Under the pieces are notes generated by a model that saw only the letters and a program-made list of their open reading frames with translations, ran no database searches and was not told the DNA's origin. Shown piece after piece: positions 8,152 to 17,268 of a stretch of DNA of 64,000 nt. The number at the start of each line of letters is the position of its first letter. Position 1 is the first letter of the stretch. Origin of the DNA: Planifilum fulgidum (GTDB lineage: Bacteria; Bacillota; Bacilli; Thermoactinomycetales; DSM-44946); NCBI RefSeq assembly GCF_900113175.1, contig NZ_FOOK01000007.1, positions 1 through 64,000 on the forward strand, written 5' to 3'. The translations under genes were made by a program, and so were the position numbers.

Positions 8152-9018
8152 TTGAAACGGAGCGTCCGGTCCGCCTATCTTCTGATTTCGCCCTACCTGC
8201 TGTTTCTGGCGGTGTTTTTGATCTATCCCGTTTTCTTTTCCATCTGGCTCACCTTTCATGATTGGAACATCGTGTCGCCGGAGATTCCCTTCGTCGGGCT
8301 GGAAAATTACCGTCGCCTGCTCGGCGACGAGCTGTTCTACAAGGCCCTGTGGAACACCTTTCGCTTCATTATGATCAACATTCCGCTGCAGATCGTCCTG
8401 GCCCTTTTGCTGGCCGTCGCCCTGAACCAGCCGATCAAGGGAAGGGGTTTTTTCCGGGCGGCCTACTTTCTTCCTGTGGTCACCTCCGGGGTTGTGATCT
8501 CCTTTCTCTGGTCGTGGATGCTGTCGACGGACGACGGGATCATCAATGAAGTGCTGGGTTGGTTCGGGATCGGCCCCGTCCCTTGGCTGACCAGCGAAAC
8601 CTGGTCCATTCCTTCCATCGCCTGGGTGGCCGCCTGGAAAAATCTAGGTTATTATGTGGTGATTTTTCTGGCCGGCCTGCAGAGCATCCCGAAAACCCTG
8701 TACGAGGCGGCGCGGATCGACGGGGCGGGGCCGGTTCAGATCTTCTTCCGGATCACCTTGCCCATGTTGAATCCGGCGATGCTGTTGGTGCTGGTCATGT
8801 CCACGATCAACGGGTTTCAGCTGTTCACGGAACCCTTCATCATGACCGGAGGCGGACCGGCCAACAGTTCCCTGTCCGTGGTGATGTACATCTACAAAAA
8901 CGCTTTTCAGAGCCTGGACATGGGTTATGCCGCGACCATCGGGCTGGCGCTGGCCCTGATCATCCTCACCGTGTCCCTCTTGCAGAAAAAGCTCCTGGAG
9001 CGGGATGCCTACTATTGA
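8152..9018 (+). CDS. ABC sugar transporter permease (MalF/UgpA type)
   Basis: A 288-residue integral membrane protein with about six hydrophobic segments, beginning with the N-terminal helix YLLISPYLLFLAVFLIYP characteristic of MalF/UgpA-type subunits. The conserved EAA loop that contacts the ATPase is visible as YEAARIDGAGPVQIFFRITLP. It starts at TTG 8152 behind GGGAGGTGA. It should pair with the next gene to form the channel of a CUT1-family importer. No ATPase gene is present in the operon, so a shared MsmX-type ATPase encoded elsewhere is likely. Confidence 0.92.
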   Translation: MKRSVRSAYLLISPYLLFLAVFLIYPVFFSIWLTFHDWNIVSPEIPFVGLENYRRLLGDELFYKALWNTFRFIMINIPLQIVLALLLAVALNQPIKGRGFFRAAYFLPVVTSGVVISFLWSWMLSTDDGIINEVLGWFGIGPVPWLTSETWSIPSIAWVAAWKNLGYYVVIFLAGLQSIPKTLYEAARIDGAGPVQIFFRITLPMLNPAMLLVLVMSTINGFQLFTEPFIMTGGGPANSSLSVVMYIYKNAFQSLDMGYAATIGLALALIILTVSLLQKKLLERDAYY

Positions 9019-9039
9019 TGAAGGAGGGGGAAGGCCGAG

Positions 9040-9870
9040 ATGAACGCCGGACTTGGAAAGTGGCTGAAAACGGGGATTTTTTACCTGGTCCTGATTGCCG
9101 GCGCCGTCCTTTTCATCTTCCCGTTTTACTGGATGGCGGTGGCTTCGATCAAAACGCCCCGGGAAGTGTTTGACCTCAATCTGATTCCGTCGGAGATCAC
9201 CTTTCAAAGTTACAACTACATGCTGGACCGGATTCCGGTGGCAAGGTCGCTTTTCAACAGCTTTGTCTTTGCCGGCGGGGTCACCCTGATCACCCTCGTG
9301 GTGACTTCGATGGCCGGGTATGCCTTGGCCCGTCTGAAGTTTTGGGGAAGGGACGTGCTTTTCTCCGTCGTTCTCCTGACGATGATGATCCCGTTTCAGC
9401 TGCTGATGATTCCCCTGTATGTGATCGTGGTCAAACTGGGGTGGATGAACTCCTACGCCGGATTGATTCTGCCGATTTCCGTCAATGCCCTGGGCATCTT
9501 CATTTTCCGGCAGTTCTTCCGCACCATTCCCCAGGAACTGATCGATGCGGCCCGGATTGACGGAGCCAGCGAACTGCAGATCCTGTTCCGGGTCATGCTT
9601 CCCCTGTCCCGGCCGGCGATGATCACGGTGGCGATCCTCACCTTCATGGGACCGTGGAACGATCTGTTGTGGCCCCTTCTGGTGACCCGGGAGCAGGAGA
9701 TGATGCCCCTGGCCCAGGCGGCCACCCTGTTCGGCCTGGAGGGTCAAGGGGGGCAGTGGGGGAGTATTATGGCAGTAAACACCCTTCTCGCCCTTCCCGT
9801 CGTCCTCCTGTATCTGTTCTTCCAGCGGTATTTCATCGAAAGCATCAGCAATACCGGGATGAAGGGATGA
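9040..9870 (+). CDS. ABC sugar transporter permease (MalG/UgpE type)
   Basis: A 276-residue membrane protein with about six transmembrane stretches and the EAA loop IDAARIDGASELQILFRVMLP, matching the MalG/UgpE subunit of CUT1 importers. It begins 21 bases after the first permease with GGAGGGGG upstream. With the binding lipoprotein and the MalF-type partner it completes the membrane part of the importer; the missing ATPase must be supplied in trans. 129 bases without an evident gene separate it from the kinase. Confidence 0.92.
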   Translation: MNAGLGKWLKTGIFYLVLIAGAVLFIFPFYWMAVASIKTPREVFDLNLIPSEITFQSYNYMLDRIPVARSLFNSFVFAGGVTLITLVVTSMAGYALARLKFWGRDVLFSVVLLTMMIPFQLLMIPLYVIVVKLGWMNSYAGLILPISVNALGIFIFRQFFRTIPQELIDAARIDGASELQILFRVMLPLSRPAMITVAILTFMGPWNDLLWPLLVTREQEMMPLAQAATLFGLEGQGGQWGSIMAVNTLLALPVVLLYLFFQRYFIESISNTGMKG

Positions 9871-9999
9871 ACCGGCGGGTTGAAGGGCGATCATCGCCGT
9901 CGGGGGGAATCGGATCCCCTCCGGCACCCCCAGGATGAAAGGCGCCACATTCCAGGGTTTCAAATCAAGGATTGCAGACGAGTCGGGAGGTTGGATGCC

Positions 10000-10947
10000 G
10001 TGTCGTTTGTCATGGGCCGATGCATCGGCGTGGATGTGGGAGGGACCAAAATCGCCGCCGCCCGGGTGGAGTCCGACGGCTCCCTGAGCCGGCGGTTTCG
10101 GACGGATACCCGGGCCGACGAGGGACCCGACGGAGTGATCGAACGGATTTGCCAAGGGATCGAGCAAGTGATGGGGGAAGAAAAGGTGGAGGGGATCGGC
10201 ATCGCCTGTCCGGGGCCTCTGGATGCCCGCACCGGGGTGGTTCTTTCTCCGCCCAATCTGCCCGGTTGGGACCGGATTCCTCTGAAAGACCGGCTGGAGG
10301 AGCGATTCGGCGTGCCCGTCCGGGTGGAAAACGACGCCAATGCGGCCGCTTGGGGGGAATATCTGCTGGGAGCGGGCCGGGGGGCGGATCCGATGGTCTA
10401 CATCACCGTGAGCACCGGCATCGGCGGCGGAATCGTTTTGGATGGGCGCCTGTATCGGGGAGCCGACACGTTTGCCGGGGAGATCGGGCACACGATCGTC
10501 GATCCCGGGGGAGCCCCCTGCAGCTGCGGGCGCAGAGGGTGTCTCGAGGCGCTGGCGTCCGGGACGGCGATCGCCCGGGCGGCAGCGGAAGCCGTGCGCA
10601 AGGGAAACCGGCGGATCAGAGAAGCGGGCGGGAGCGCGCCGCGGGCGGAACACGTTTTCGCCGCATACCGGGATGGGGACGAGGATGCTTCCAGGATCGT
10701 GCGCGAAGCGGTCCGCCATCTCGCCATCGGCATTTCCAACATCGTCCACCTGTTCAATCCTCGGGCCATCGTGATCGGGGGCGGGGTGGCCCGCGCCGGG
10801 GACGCGCTGTTTGCTCCCCTCCGGGAGAGGATCCGGGCCTTCCTGATGCCGTCCTTTGCGGGGACCTTTGAGCTTCTGCCGGCAAAACTGGGGGAGGATG
10901 CCGGCGTGGTCGGCGCCGCCGCGCTGTGGGCGGAGCGGCCAAAGTGA
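10000..10947 (+). CDS. ROK-family sugar kinase (glucokinase/fructokinase/mannokinase-like)
   Basis: The 315-residue protein has an intact ATP loop (IGVDVGGTKIAAARV), the catalytic Asp motif ENDANAAAWGE, and the ROK zinc motif CSCGRRGCLEALASG, so unlike the regulator at the head of the operon it should be an active hexokinase. GTG 10000 is chosen because GGGAGG lies nine bases upstream; ATG 10012 is an alternative. In this operon it would phosphorylate the free hexose released from the imported oligosaccharide. ROK kinases vary between glucose, fructose, mannose and N-acetyl sugars and the exact substrate cannot be read from sequence. Confidence 0.88.
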   Translation: MSFVMGRCIGVDVGGTKIAAARVESDGSLSRRFRTDTRADEGPDGVIERICQGIEQVMGEEKVEGIGIACPGPLDARTGVVLSPPNLPGWDRIPLKDRLEERFGVPVRVENDANAAAWGEYLLGAGRGADPMVYITVSTGIGGGIVLDGRLYRGADTFAGEIGHTIVDPGGAPCSCGRRGCLEALASGTAIARAAAEAVRKGNRRIREAGGSAPRAEHVFAAYRDGDEDASRIVREAVRHLAIGISNIVHLFNPRAIVIGGGVARAGDALFAPLRERIRAFLMPSFAGTFELLPAKLGEDAGVVGAAALWAERPK

Positions 10948-11004
10948 GCCTCCCCCCTTTGGACTGATTAGACTGAAACATGGAAAATTGAGGAGTGATT
11001 GTAA

Positions 11005-11970
11005 GTGTCGAAATCATCGATTCTTTTTCCTTTCGGTTCCTTTGTGAAGCATGAATCCAACCCGATTTTATCCCCCCGCGGAGAAGGATGGGAATCCAAG
11101 GATGTGTTCAATCCCGCCGCGGTCGTGAAGGACGGCAAGGTGTACCTGCTGTACCGGGCGGAGGATCGCACCGGCATGGGGAAGTGGAACGGGACGTCCC
11201 GCATCGGTCTGGCGGTGAGTGAGGACGGAATCCGCTTTGAGCGCCATCCCGAACCGGTACTGATTCCGACGGAGCCCTATGAAGCGGACGGCGGATGCGA
11301 AGATCCCCGGGTGACCCAGATCGGCGACACCTATTATATGACCTATACGGCCTATGACGGCAAAAACGCCCGGATGTGCCTGGCCACATCCAAGGATCTG
11401 TTCAACTGGGAGAAGCACGGCATCGTCTTCCCGGGATGGGAAGGGGACCAGGCCAGGGAATGGTCCAAGGCCGGAGCGATTCTCCCGGAGAAGATCAACG
11501 GCAAATACGTCATGTATTTCGGAGACAGCTGCATCTGGATCGCCTATTCCGACGACGCGATCCACTGGGAACCCGTGAAGGAACCGGTCCTCAGACCCCG
11601 TGAAAATCCCGACGACTTCGACAGTCTGCTGGTGGAGCCGGGCCCCCAGCCCCTTCTGACGGAGGAGGGGATCCTCCTGATTTACAACGGTGCCCGGAAG
11701 CTGAGCGAGAGCGGAAGGAGCGGAACCGGGAACATCCACGCTTTTCCCGTCCGCTATGAGGCGGGACAGGTGCTGTTTTCCCGGGAGAATCCGGCCCAGG
11801 TGATCCGGCGGACGGAAACCAGCTTTTTCGCTCCCGAATCCCAGGCCGAGACGGAAGGACAGGTGGATAACGTCGTCTTTCTGGAAGGGCTGGTGGAGTT
11901 TAAGGGAGCCTGGTATTTGTACTACGGAATGGCGGATTCCCACATCGGCGTGGCCATTTACCGTCCGTAG
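11005..11970 (+). CDS. GH130 family beta-mannoside phosphorylase or mannosidase
   Basis: The 321-residue protein has the five-bladed propeller signature of glycoside hydrolase family 130: an ESNPIL segment near the N-terminus, FNPAAVVKDGKVYLLYRAED, and GGCEDPRVTQIGDTYYMTYTAY carrying the expected catalytic Asp. Family members mostly phosphorolyse beta-mannosidic bonds to mannose-1-phosphate; some are hydrolases. There is no signal peptide, so it acts in the cytoplasm on sugar brought in by the ABC importer, with the ROK kinase handling the other sugar. Start GTG 11005 has AGGAG nine bases upstream. Which linkage it cleaves cannot be decided here. Confidence 0.85.
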   Translation: MSKSSILFPFGSFVKHESNPILSPRGEGWESKDVFNPAAVVKDGKVYLLYRAEDRTGMGKWNGTSRIGLAVSEDGIRFERHPEPVLIPTEPYEADGGCEDPRVTQIGDTYYMTYTAYDGKNARMCLATSKDLFNWEKHGIVFPGWEGDQAREWSKAGAILPEKINGKYVMYFGDSCIWIAYSDDAIHWEPVKEPVLRPRENPDDFDSLLVEPGPQPLLTEEGILLIYNGARKLSESGRSGTGNIHAFPVRYEAGQVLFSRENPAQVIRRTETSFFAPESQAETEGQVDNVVFLEGLVEFKGAWYLYYGMADSHIGVAIYRP

Positions 11971-11984
11971 AGGGGGTGAAGATC

Positions 11985-13775
11985 GTGTCCCTGAAAAGGC
12001 TGGTTGCCGGTGCGGTGGCCGGCGCGTTGTTGGCGGCCGGATCCGCTTTTCCGGCCGCCGCCAAGCCGCCGGTGAATGAGGAGCCAAAATCCCTGTACCG
12101 TCAATTGGTCAATCTGGACCACCTCAATCATCTGCAGGATGAGGTGATCCTGGGGGGCCGGAAGATGGCGGTGACCCGGATTTACTCGGAGTATCCGGAT
12201 TACGGATGGGTGGATGCCGGCGAGGAAGGGATCGGCTGTGTCGATGACACGGCCCGGGCCGCGGTGGTGTATCTCACCGATTTTGAGCGGACCGGAGACC
12301 GCAAGAGCCTGGAGAGGGCGAGGAAGGCGCTCAATTTTGTCCTGCACATGCAGGCGGAGGACGGAGAGTTTTACAATTTCGTCCGGAAGGATTATTCCAT
12401 CAACCGGGACGGACCGACCAGCCGCAAATCCATGAGCTGGTGGGCCGCCCGCGCCATGTGGGCCTTGGGGCACGGTTACCGGGTGTTCCGGAAGGAGGAT
12501 CCCGCCTATGCCGCGGAGCTCAGGGAGCGGTTCCTGCTTGCCAACGAGGCCCTGCAGCGGAAAATCGGGCCGGATTACGGCAAGTACCGCCGGATCCACG
12601 GCAAAAAAGTTCCCGCCTGGATCGACGAATTTGACGCCTTTTCCAACGCCCTGTTGGGGCTGACGGAGTTTTACCGGGCGGAGCCACTGCCCGAAGTGGC
12701 GGATTCCATGGTGAAGCTGGGGGATGGATTGTCCCGCTATCAGTTGGGGACCTTTTCCGAATACCCCTACCGGGCGCACATGGATTGGAGCGGCTCCGTC
12801 CAGCTCTGGCACGCCTGGGGAAGCTCCCAACCGATGACGCTGGCGAGGGCGGGAAAGGTGCTGAACCGCAGGGACTACATTGAATCGGCGCGGGAGGCGG
12901 CGGAGGGGATTTACGCCCATCTGCTCGTCTCCGGGATGATCAAGGAGATGGCCCCCACTCCCTTCTACTATGAGCAGATCGCCTACGGGGCCAACCGGAT
13001 GGTCCAGGGGCTGATCGCCGTGGGAGAGGCCACGGGGGATCACAAATACCGGCGGATGGCGGGGCTGGCCGCCTCGTGGTTCTTCGGGAACAACGACGCC
13101 GACGCGGTGATGTACGATGTCCAAACCGGGCGGGGATACGACGGCATCGTCGGCCCCGGGAAGATCAATCGCAATGCCGGAGCCGAATCCACCATCGAAG
13201 CCTTGATGACCATGCAGTCCGTCGCATGGGATAAGAAGGCGTCGCGGTATCTTTGGGCGGACAGGGAGGAAGTCCACAGCTTACGCATCTTTGAGGCGGA
13301 GCGGGCGAAAGCCGTCTCCGGCGCTCCGGAAATCGTCACGCCGGAATCCCCGTGGACCGGGGAGTCTCTGTACAGCGACCGGTTGGTGAAGATGGCAGAC
13401 GGGGACGCCCTGCAGATCGTCGTGGATCAGGGCCGGGCGGAGACGGTGCAGCTGGAGGCAACCTTTGAGAGGCAGGCGGAGCCGAAAGGAAGGGGGACCT
13501 TGTCGCTGATCGTCAACGGCAAGGAAGTGGTCCGGCATGATACCGGCGGTTCGCCGGATGCGGATTACCTGTGGCGGGAAGCTCTTCGGAGGGTCAAGCT
13601 GAAAAAGGGAGAAAACAGGATCATCCTCTCGTACCGGGGAAAGCGCCCCTTGATCCTGGACAACCTCGTCCTTCAGCCGGTGCGCAGTTTCGCCGAGTTC
13701 CGGTTGCCGGGGAAGGAAAAGGTGATTTTTCTCAGAGATTTGGAGAAGGAAAGGAACCTCTTGACGGGCCGATGA
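11985..13775 (+). CDS. Secreted six-hairpin glycosidase-like protein
   Basis: A 596-residue protein with a classic signal peptide (SLKRLVAGAVAGALLAAG then AFPAAAKPP). Residues about 40-430 look like an (alpha/alpha)6 barrel: repeated helical hairpins, a strongly conserved-looking EGIGCVDDTARAAVVYL segment, MSWWAARAMWALGHGY and a Trp/His-rich strip (WSGSVQLWHAWGSSQ). Residues about 450-590 form a beta-rich module resembling a carbohydrate-binding or galactose-binding fold. I recall related DD-x-AR proteins encoded beside GH130 enzymes, but I cannot name a CAZy family. It probably acts outside the cell on a polysaccharide to feed the importer. Start GTG 11985 is set by GGGGGTGA; GTG 11976 is less likely. 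Confidence 0.65.
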   Translation: MSLKRLVAGAVAGALLAAGSAFPAAAKPPVNEEPKSLYRQLVNLDHLNHLQDEVILGGRKMAVTRIYSEYPDYGWVDAGEEGIGCVDDTARAAVVYLTDFERTGDRKSLERARKALNFVLHMQAEDGEFYNFVRKDYSINRDGPTSRKSMSWWAARAMWALGHGYRVFRKEDPAYAAELRERFLLANEALQRKIGPDYGKYRRIHGKKVPAWIDEFDAFSNALLGLTEFYRAEPLPEVADSMVKLGDGLSRYQLGTFSEYPYRAHMDWSGSVQLWHAWGSSQPMTLARAGKVLNRRDYIESAREAAEGIYAHLLVSGMIKEMAPTPFYYEQIAYGANRMVQGLIAVGEATGDHKYRRMAGLAASWFFGNNDADAVMYDVQTGRGYDGIVGPGKINRNAGAESTIEALMTMQSVAWDKKASRYLWADREEVHSLRIFEAERAKAVSGAPEIVTPESPWTGESLYSDRLVKMADGDALQIVVDQGRAETVQLEATFERQAEPKGRGTLSLIVNGKEVVRHDTGGSPDADYLWREALRRVKLKKGENRIILSYRGKRPLILDNLVLQPVRSFAEFRLPGKEKVIFLRDLEKERNLLTGR

Positions 13776-13834
13776 AAAAATCGCTGAAGCCCTTTCCCGC
13801 TTCGGAAAGAAGGGACTATTCCCCAACATCGCCC

Positions 13835-13866
13835 GGGGGTCGGTCACAGGACCGGCCCCCCTTTTT
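13835..13866 (+). terminator. Terminator of the sugar operon
   Basis: GGGGGTCGGTC (13835-13845) pairs with GACCGGCCCCC (13850-13860) around a short loop, followed by CTTTTT. Confidence 0.85.
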
Positions 13867-14055
13867 GGATTGGGGGAAGGGATCGGGGATTCGGCATCGT
13901 GCCGAAGGCGGTCACGGGCAATTCGGTTCTGCATTGGAGGAAGTCGGTTGGGCGGGTTGCGGGGCTTTCGCGATCCCGCTATTTTCCGGCCCCTGATGGG
14001 CGGCCGGAGGATCCGGCATCAGAACTTGCCGGAGGGCTTTTTCGGAAAGCGCGGG

Positions 14056-14715
14056 ATGGCCAGTGCGGCCGAAGGACAGGTGGCGATCGTCATCGGCGGC
14101 GCAAAGGGAATCGGTCCCGACTCGGTTCGGGAGCTACCCGGGAGGGACTCAAGGTGGTGGGGGATATTGACCCCGCGGGGGAGCGGACGGCGTCCGAAAT
14201 GGCGGAAAAAGGGGAGCAGTCCGCTTCACATCCATGCGACCCCCTCCGATGATGAGAGCGTGGAGGGCTGAAGTTTGGACATCATGTTCCACAATGCCGG
14301 GATCGGCAATCCGCCCGTCCTCGACATGCCTCCGGAGGAGTGTCACCGGCCCGTTGCCGTCAACCAGCGCGGGGTTTTTTGCGGGACCAAGGCGGCGCCG
14401 TGAGGAAAAGGGCGGCGCCATCATCGACACCGCTTCCGCAGGCGGTTTTTTGCGGATCGAAGACCTTTTCCTGTCATGCCGGGGATGAGGACCGAGGCGG
14501 CGGACCTGGAGCTGGCCCGGTCCATATCCGGGCGGTGGCCGCCGTGCCGGGGCCGGTGGACGCGGAGATCGTCGCCCCGTGGAAACCGCGTCCCGACCGG
14601 CGGCGGACGGTGGAAAAGACGGGGACGGGTGACAAAGCCCGAAGCGGTGGCCTCCGCCCGGCGACGACGCCTCCTCTGTGAATGTTTCCGTCCTGTTCGT
14701 GGGAAGGTGCGGCCG
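14056..14715 (+). pseudogene. Short-chain dehydrogenase/reductase pseudogene, multiply frameshifted
   Basis: Pieces of one SDR are readable in order but in changing frames: QVAIVIGGAKGIG (Rossmann loop, from ATG 14056), then GLKVVGDID and GERTASEMAEKGEQ, then SDDESVEG and LDIMFHNAGIGNPPVLDM with VAVNQRGVFCGTKAA, then GGAIIDTASAGG, then VPGPVDAEIVA, and near the end GDDASSVNVSVLFV. These match the cofactor loop, NAG motif, catalytic region and C-terminal strand of a 250-residue SDR. Stops and frameshifts interrupt every block, so no functional enzyme is possible. The substrate of the ancestor is unknown. It lies in a gene-poor zone between the sugar operon and coaE. Confidence 0.75.
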
Positions 14716-14950
14716 CCATCAAGCGGCGAGGGGAAGAGGCATCCAAACCGACGGGGATGACTTCTCAGCCAAACGACCTTCTCCCGATGCGCTCCATGGG
14801 GTGCCTCTTTCGGAGCGGGGATTTTCGTCATCGGAACCTGGATGAAGGAGCGGTCCGTCTCCCGGATGCAGGGGGAATCCGGTTCCGCCGTCCGTTACGA
14901 CGGGACCGATGGTGATCGTGTCCATTCTCGGGAAATGCCGGGGGATTTTT

Positions 14951-15061
14951 ATGGAGCTCCGCATATACATTCTACGGATTGACGGAGATCCGAAGGGACC
15001 CGAGGCGCAGACGAAAGCGGATCCCCGTTTCATCGCCCTGAAAGGAGGTGAAAACCGGTGA
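14951..15061 (+). CDS. Small ORF, 36 residues, unknown
   Basis: ATG 14951 opens a 36-codon frame (MELRIYILRIDGDPKG...) that stops at 15061. Its upstream GGGGG is a weak ribosome-binding site. It overlaps the next tiny ORF by four bases (GTGA), the usual sign of translational coupling. No family is recognised and the surroundings contain decayed genes, so this may also be a remnant. Confidence 0.3.
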   Translation: MELRIYILRIDGDPKGPEAQTKADPRFIALKGGENR

Positions 15062-15150
15062 TCAAACCCTTATGCGGCGGACGAGGTCCCGTCAGTCCCG
15101 ATCCGGATGAACAGAAGGGCGGCGAGCAAAAGGGAGCGGCGTTTTCATAA
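15058..15150 (+). CDS. Small ORF, 30 residues, unknown, with strong RBS
   Basis: GTG 15058 lies behind AAAGGAGGTGAAAACCG, one of the strongest Shine-Dalgarno sites in the window, and encodes a 30-residue hydrophilic peptide with one Cys and a Gly/Lys/Glu-rich tail. A hairpin terminator follows 49 bases after the stop. No homolog is recognised. It could be a real small protein or the remains of a longer gene whose start survived. Confidence 0.35.
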   Translation: MIKPLCGGRGPVSPDPDEQKGGEQKGAAFS

Positions 15151-15199
15151 CAAACATTTTTCGTCGGAGGCTCCTCGACGGGTGTCCGAAAATCGGGAA

Positions 15200-15233
15200 G
15201 GGTGCAACCGTGATGGCCGGGCTGCACCCTTTT
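15200..15233 (+). terminator. Terminator after the small ORF pair
   Basis: GGGTGCA (15200-15206) pairs with TGCACCC (15223-15229), followed by TTTT. Confidence 0.7.
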
Positions 15234-15952
15234 GTGCGGGAGCCCGAAAGGAAGACGTTTCTGTCTTGTCCCTCCAAGGGAAAGGGAGGGTAGACGGGGA
15301 ATTCTTTAACAGGAGATGATTTCGAGAAAAATGCGCGCTGAAAATGAGGAGATCGCGGAGGGTCCCCTAGAGATCGCCCCGTCGGCCTGGACGTCTTTCC
15401 GGCGACCGCGACGCGGCGAAAAGATCATCGAAGCGGGATGCAGCCGGATGTTTTCCGCCGGAAGCCCGGAGGATAGGATGTCCGCCGGCCGCTGCCCGGG
15501 GGCGGATCGGATCGTGGAATTCCACCGCGGCCCTTTTTCCGACGAAGAGAGGTGAAGGGAATTCTGCGGTTTTCCCGCCGCCGGCGGAACACGGCCCATC
15601 CACCGGGCCCGATCTTTTTACGGCGCGTCGGCGGCCCGGCATTTGCAGGAGGTGAACACATCTCATCTGTGCCGGTTTCCGGCGCGGGTTTCTCTGGAGG
15701 ATCCTTTGTGTGCGCCGTCCGGCAAAGACCGATGGGATCCGGATGAGGCGGCCGTTTTGGCGGGATGGGGGAAGCCGCACGCGAAATTGGACGCGGGCGG
15801 CCAGGCGACTGGCGCGAGGGGAAAGCCGCCCTCCGTCGCGCCGCAGGCGTTGACACAGTCGCTTTCAGGGAAGGCGGTTGGCGCCCTTGGTAGCGAGGGC
15901 GGGAGAGCGCCGGTGCAGGGGGACATTCCGCCTTCTTCCTTCCGCCTCAAAA
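15234..15952. other. Gene-poor stretch, no supported feature
   Basis: Open frames here are short, overlap in several frames, and have compositions expected of random GC-rich DNA. A 79-codon frame at 15316-15555 has AGGAG close to its start but no recognisable protein pattern. I see no RNA gene. Confidence 0.5.
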
Positions 15953-15983
15953 TTGGATTTTGTTCCCGAAACCGTGTTATGAT
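15953..15983 (+). promoter_or_regulatory. Candidate promoter of coaE
   Basis: TTGGAT (15953-15958) and TATGAT (15978-15983) are separated by 19 bases, slightly long, and lie 36 bases before the coaE start. Confidence 0.4.
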
Positions 15984-16018
15984 TTTCATATATCGGGCAA
16001 AAGGGAAGGAGGGGAGCC

Positions 16019-16633
16019 ATGCGTGTCGGATTGACCGGTGGAATCGCGACGGGCAAGAGCACGGTTTCCCGGATGCTGCGGAATCGCGGCGCGGCGATCG
16101 TCGACGCCGATCAGGTGGCCCGGGAGGTGGTGGAGCCCCATACGCCGGGATGGCGTCGTATCCGGGAGCGTTTTGGCGATCAAATCCTGCTTCCCGACGG
16201 TTTCCTCGACCGGAAGGCCCTTCGGAACGTGGTTTTCCGCGATGCTCGGGCCCGCAGGGATTTGAACGAAATTTTGCATCCCCTGATCCGGGAGAGAATG
16301 ATGGAAAAGGCCGAAATGCTGGAAAAGGAGAAGCCGGAAAGAATCATCGTGTTTGACATTCCCCTCCTTTATGAGAGCGGGCTGACCCGGTGGGTGCGAA
16401 AGGTGATCGTGGTGTATGTCCCGGAATCGGTTCAAATCCGCCGATTGATGGAGCGGGAGGGAATCGGGGAAGAGGAAGCGCTTCGCATGATTCGGGCACA
16501 GATCCCGATCGAGGAGAAAAAACGAATGGCGGACTGTCTCATCGACAATTCCGGCTCACTGGAGGAAACGGAAAGACAGGTTGATCAGCTATGGAAATGC
16601 CTGATCTCAGAAAGTGGATTCGGCCCGCAGTGA
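16019..16633 (+). CDS. coaE: Dephospho-CoA kinase
   Basis: The 204-residue enzyme performs the last step of coenzyme A synthesis, phosphorylating the ribose 3'-hydroxyl of dephospho-CoA in the cytoplasm. It begins MRVGLTGGIATGKSTVSRML, with the P-loop at residues 7-15, and continues with DADQVAREVVEP, the LNEILHPLIRERM helix and IVFDIPLLYESGL, all typical of CoaE. GGAGGGGAG precedes ATG 16019. The lytic transglycosylase gene overlaps its 3' end. Position between mutM and gapB matches Bacillus gene order apart from the inserted sugar operon. Confidence 0.96.
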   Translation: MRVGLTGGIATGKSTVSRMLRNRGAAIVDADQVAREVVEPHTPGWRRIRERFGDQILLPDGFLDRKALRNVVFRDARARRDLNEILHPLIRERMMEKAEMLEKEKPERIIVFDIPLLYESGLTRWVRKVIVVYVPESVQIRRLMEREGIGEEEALRMIRAQIPIEEKKRMADCLIDNSGSLEETERQVDQLWKCLISESGFGPQ

Positions 16634-17226
16634 TGGCCCTGCCCTCGAAACGGAAGATGGCCCTGGGTTTTTTTCTGTTGTTGTTTTTTTTCTCGGTCAT
16701 TTCCCCGCTGTTCAACCAATGGATGTATCCCCTCGAATACGAGGAGCACATTCTGTACAGCGCGGAAGCCACCGGAGCCGATCCCTTTTTGGTGATGGCC
16801 ATCATTCGGGTGGAGAGCAAGTTTGATCCTCACAAGCGATCACCGAAGGGAGCCCAGGGCCTGATGCAGCTGATGCCCGAGACGGTGGACTGGGTGATTG
16901 CGGATGGCAAGTTTTCTCCCGCCTTTCGCGACCTGGTGTATGAACCATCGGTCAACATACATATGGGCAGTTATTACATATCTGGTCTGGTCAGGGAATT
17001 TGGGGGCAACAAAATCGCGGCGATCGCCGCTTACAATGCCGGACCGGGCAATGTCAAGCGTTGGATGAGGGAGGGAAGGTGGGACGGGACCCGCCGGAAT
17101 CTGAGTGGCGTGCCTTTTGGGGAAACGCGTCACTATGTCCGCCGGGTTACCTTTTTTTACGAGAGGTACCGAACCTTATACGGCCATCTGATCGAAAGAA
17201 AGGAGTCCTACACCCTGCCCCAGTAG
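16591..17226 (+). CDS. Lytic transglycosylase, membrane-anchored (SLT/Slt70-type domain)
   Basis: A 211-residue protein with an N-terminal membrane anchor (residues about 24-41, a Phe/Leu-rich run) and an SLT domain from about residue 50. The catalytic Glu75 is in AIIRVESKFDP, followed by SPKGAQGLMQLMP and IAAYNAGPGNVKRW, the hallmark motifs of muramidase-type transglycosylases that cut peptidoglycan to anhydromuropeptides outside the membrane. It overlaps coaE by 43 bases if it starts at ATG 16591; ATG 16633, overlapping the coaE stop, would also keep the anchor and is a real alternative. It is presumably translated with coaE. Confidence 0.9.
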   Translation: MEMPDLRKWIRPAVMALPSKRKMALGFFLLLFFFSVISPLFNQWMYPLEYEEHILYSAEATGADPFLVMAIIRVESKFDPHKRSPKGAQGLMQLMPETVDWVIADGKFSPAFRDLVYEPSVNIHMGSYYISGLVREFGGNKIAAIAAYNAGPGNVKRWMREGRWDGTRRNLSGVPFGETRHYVRRVTFFYERYRTLYGHLIERKESYTLPQ

Positions 17227-17268
17227 GCTTCCGGGTTTTCTAAAACCGGAGAGCATCCCCAACACAGG

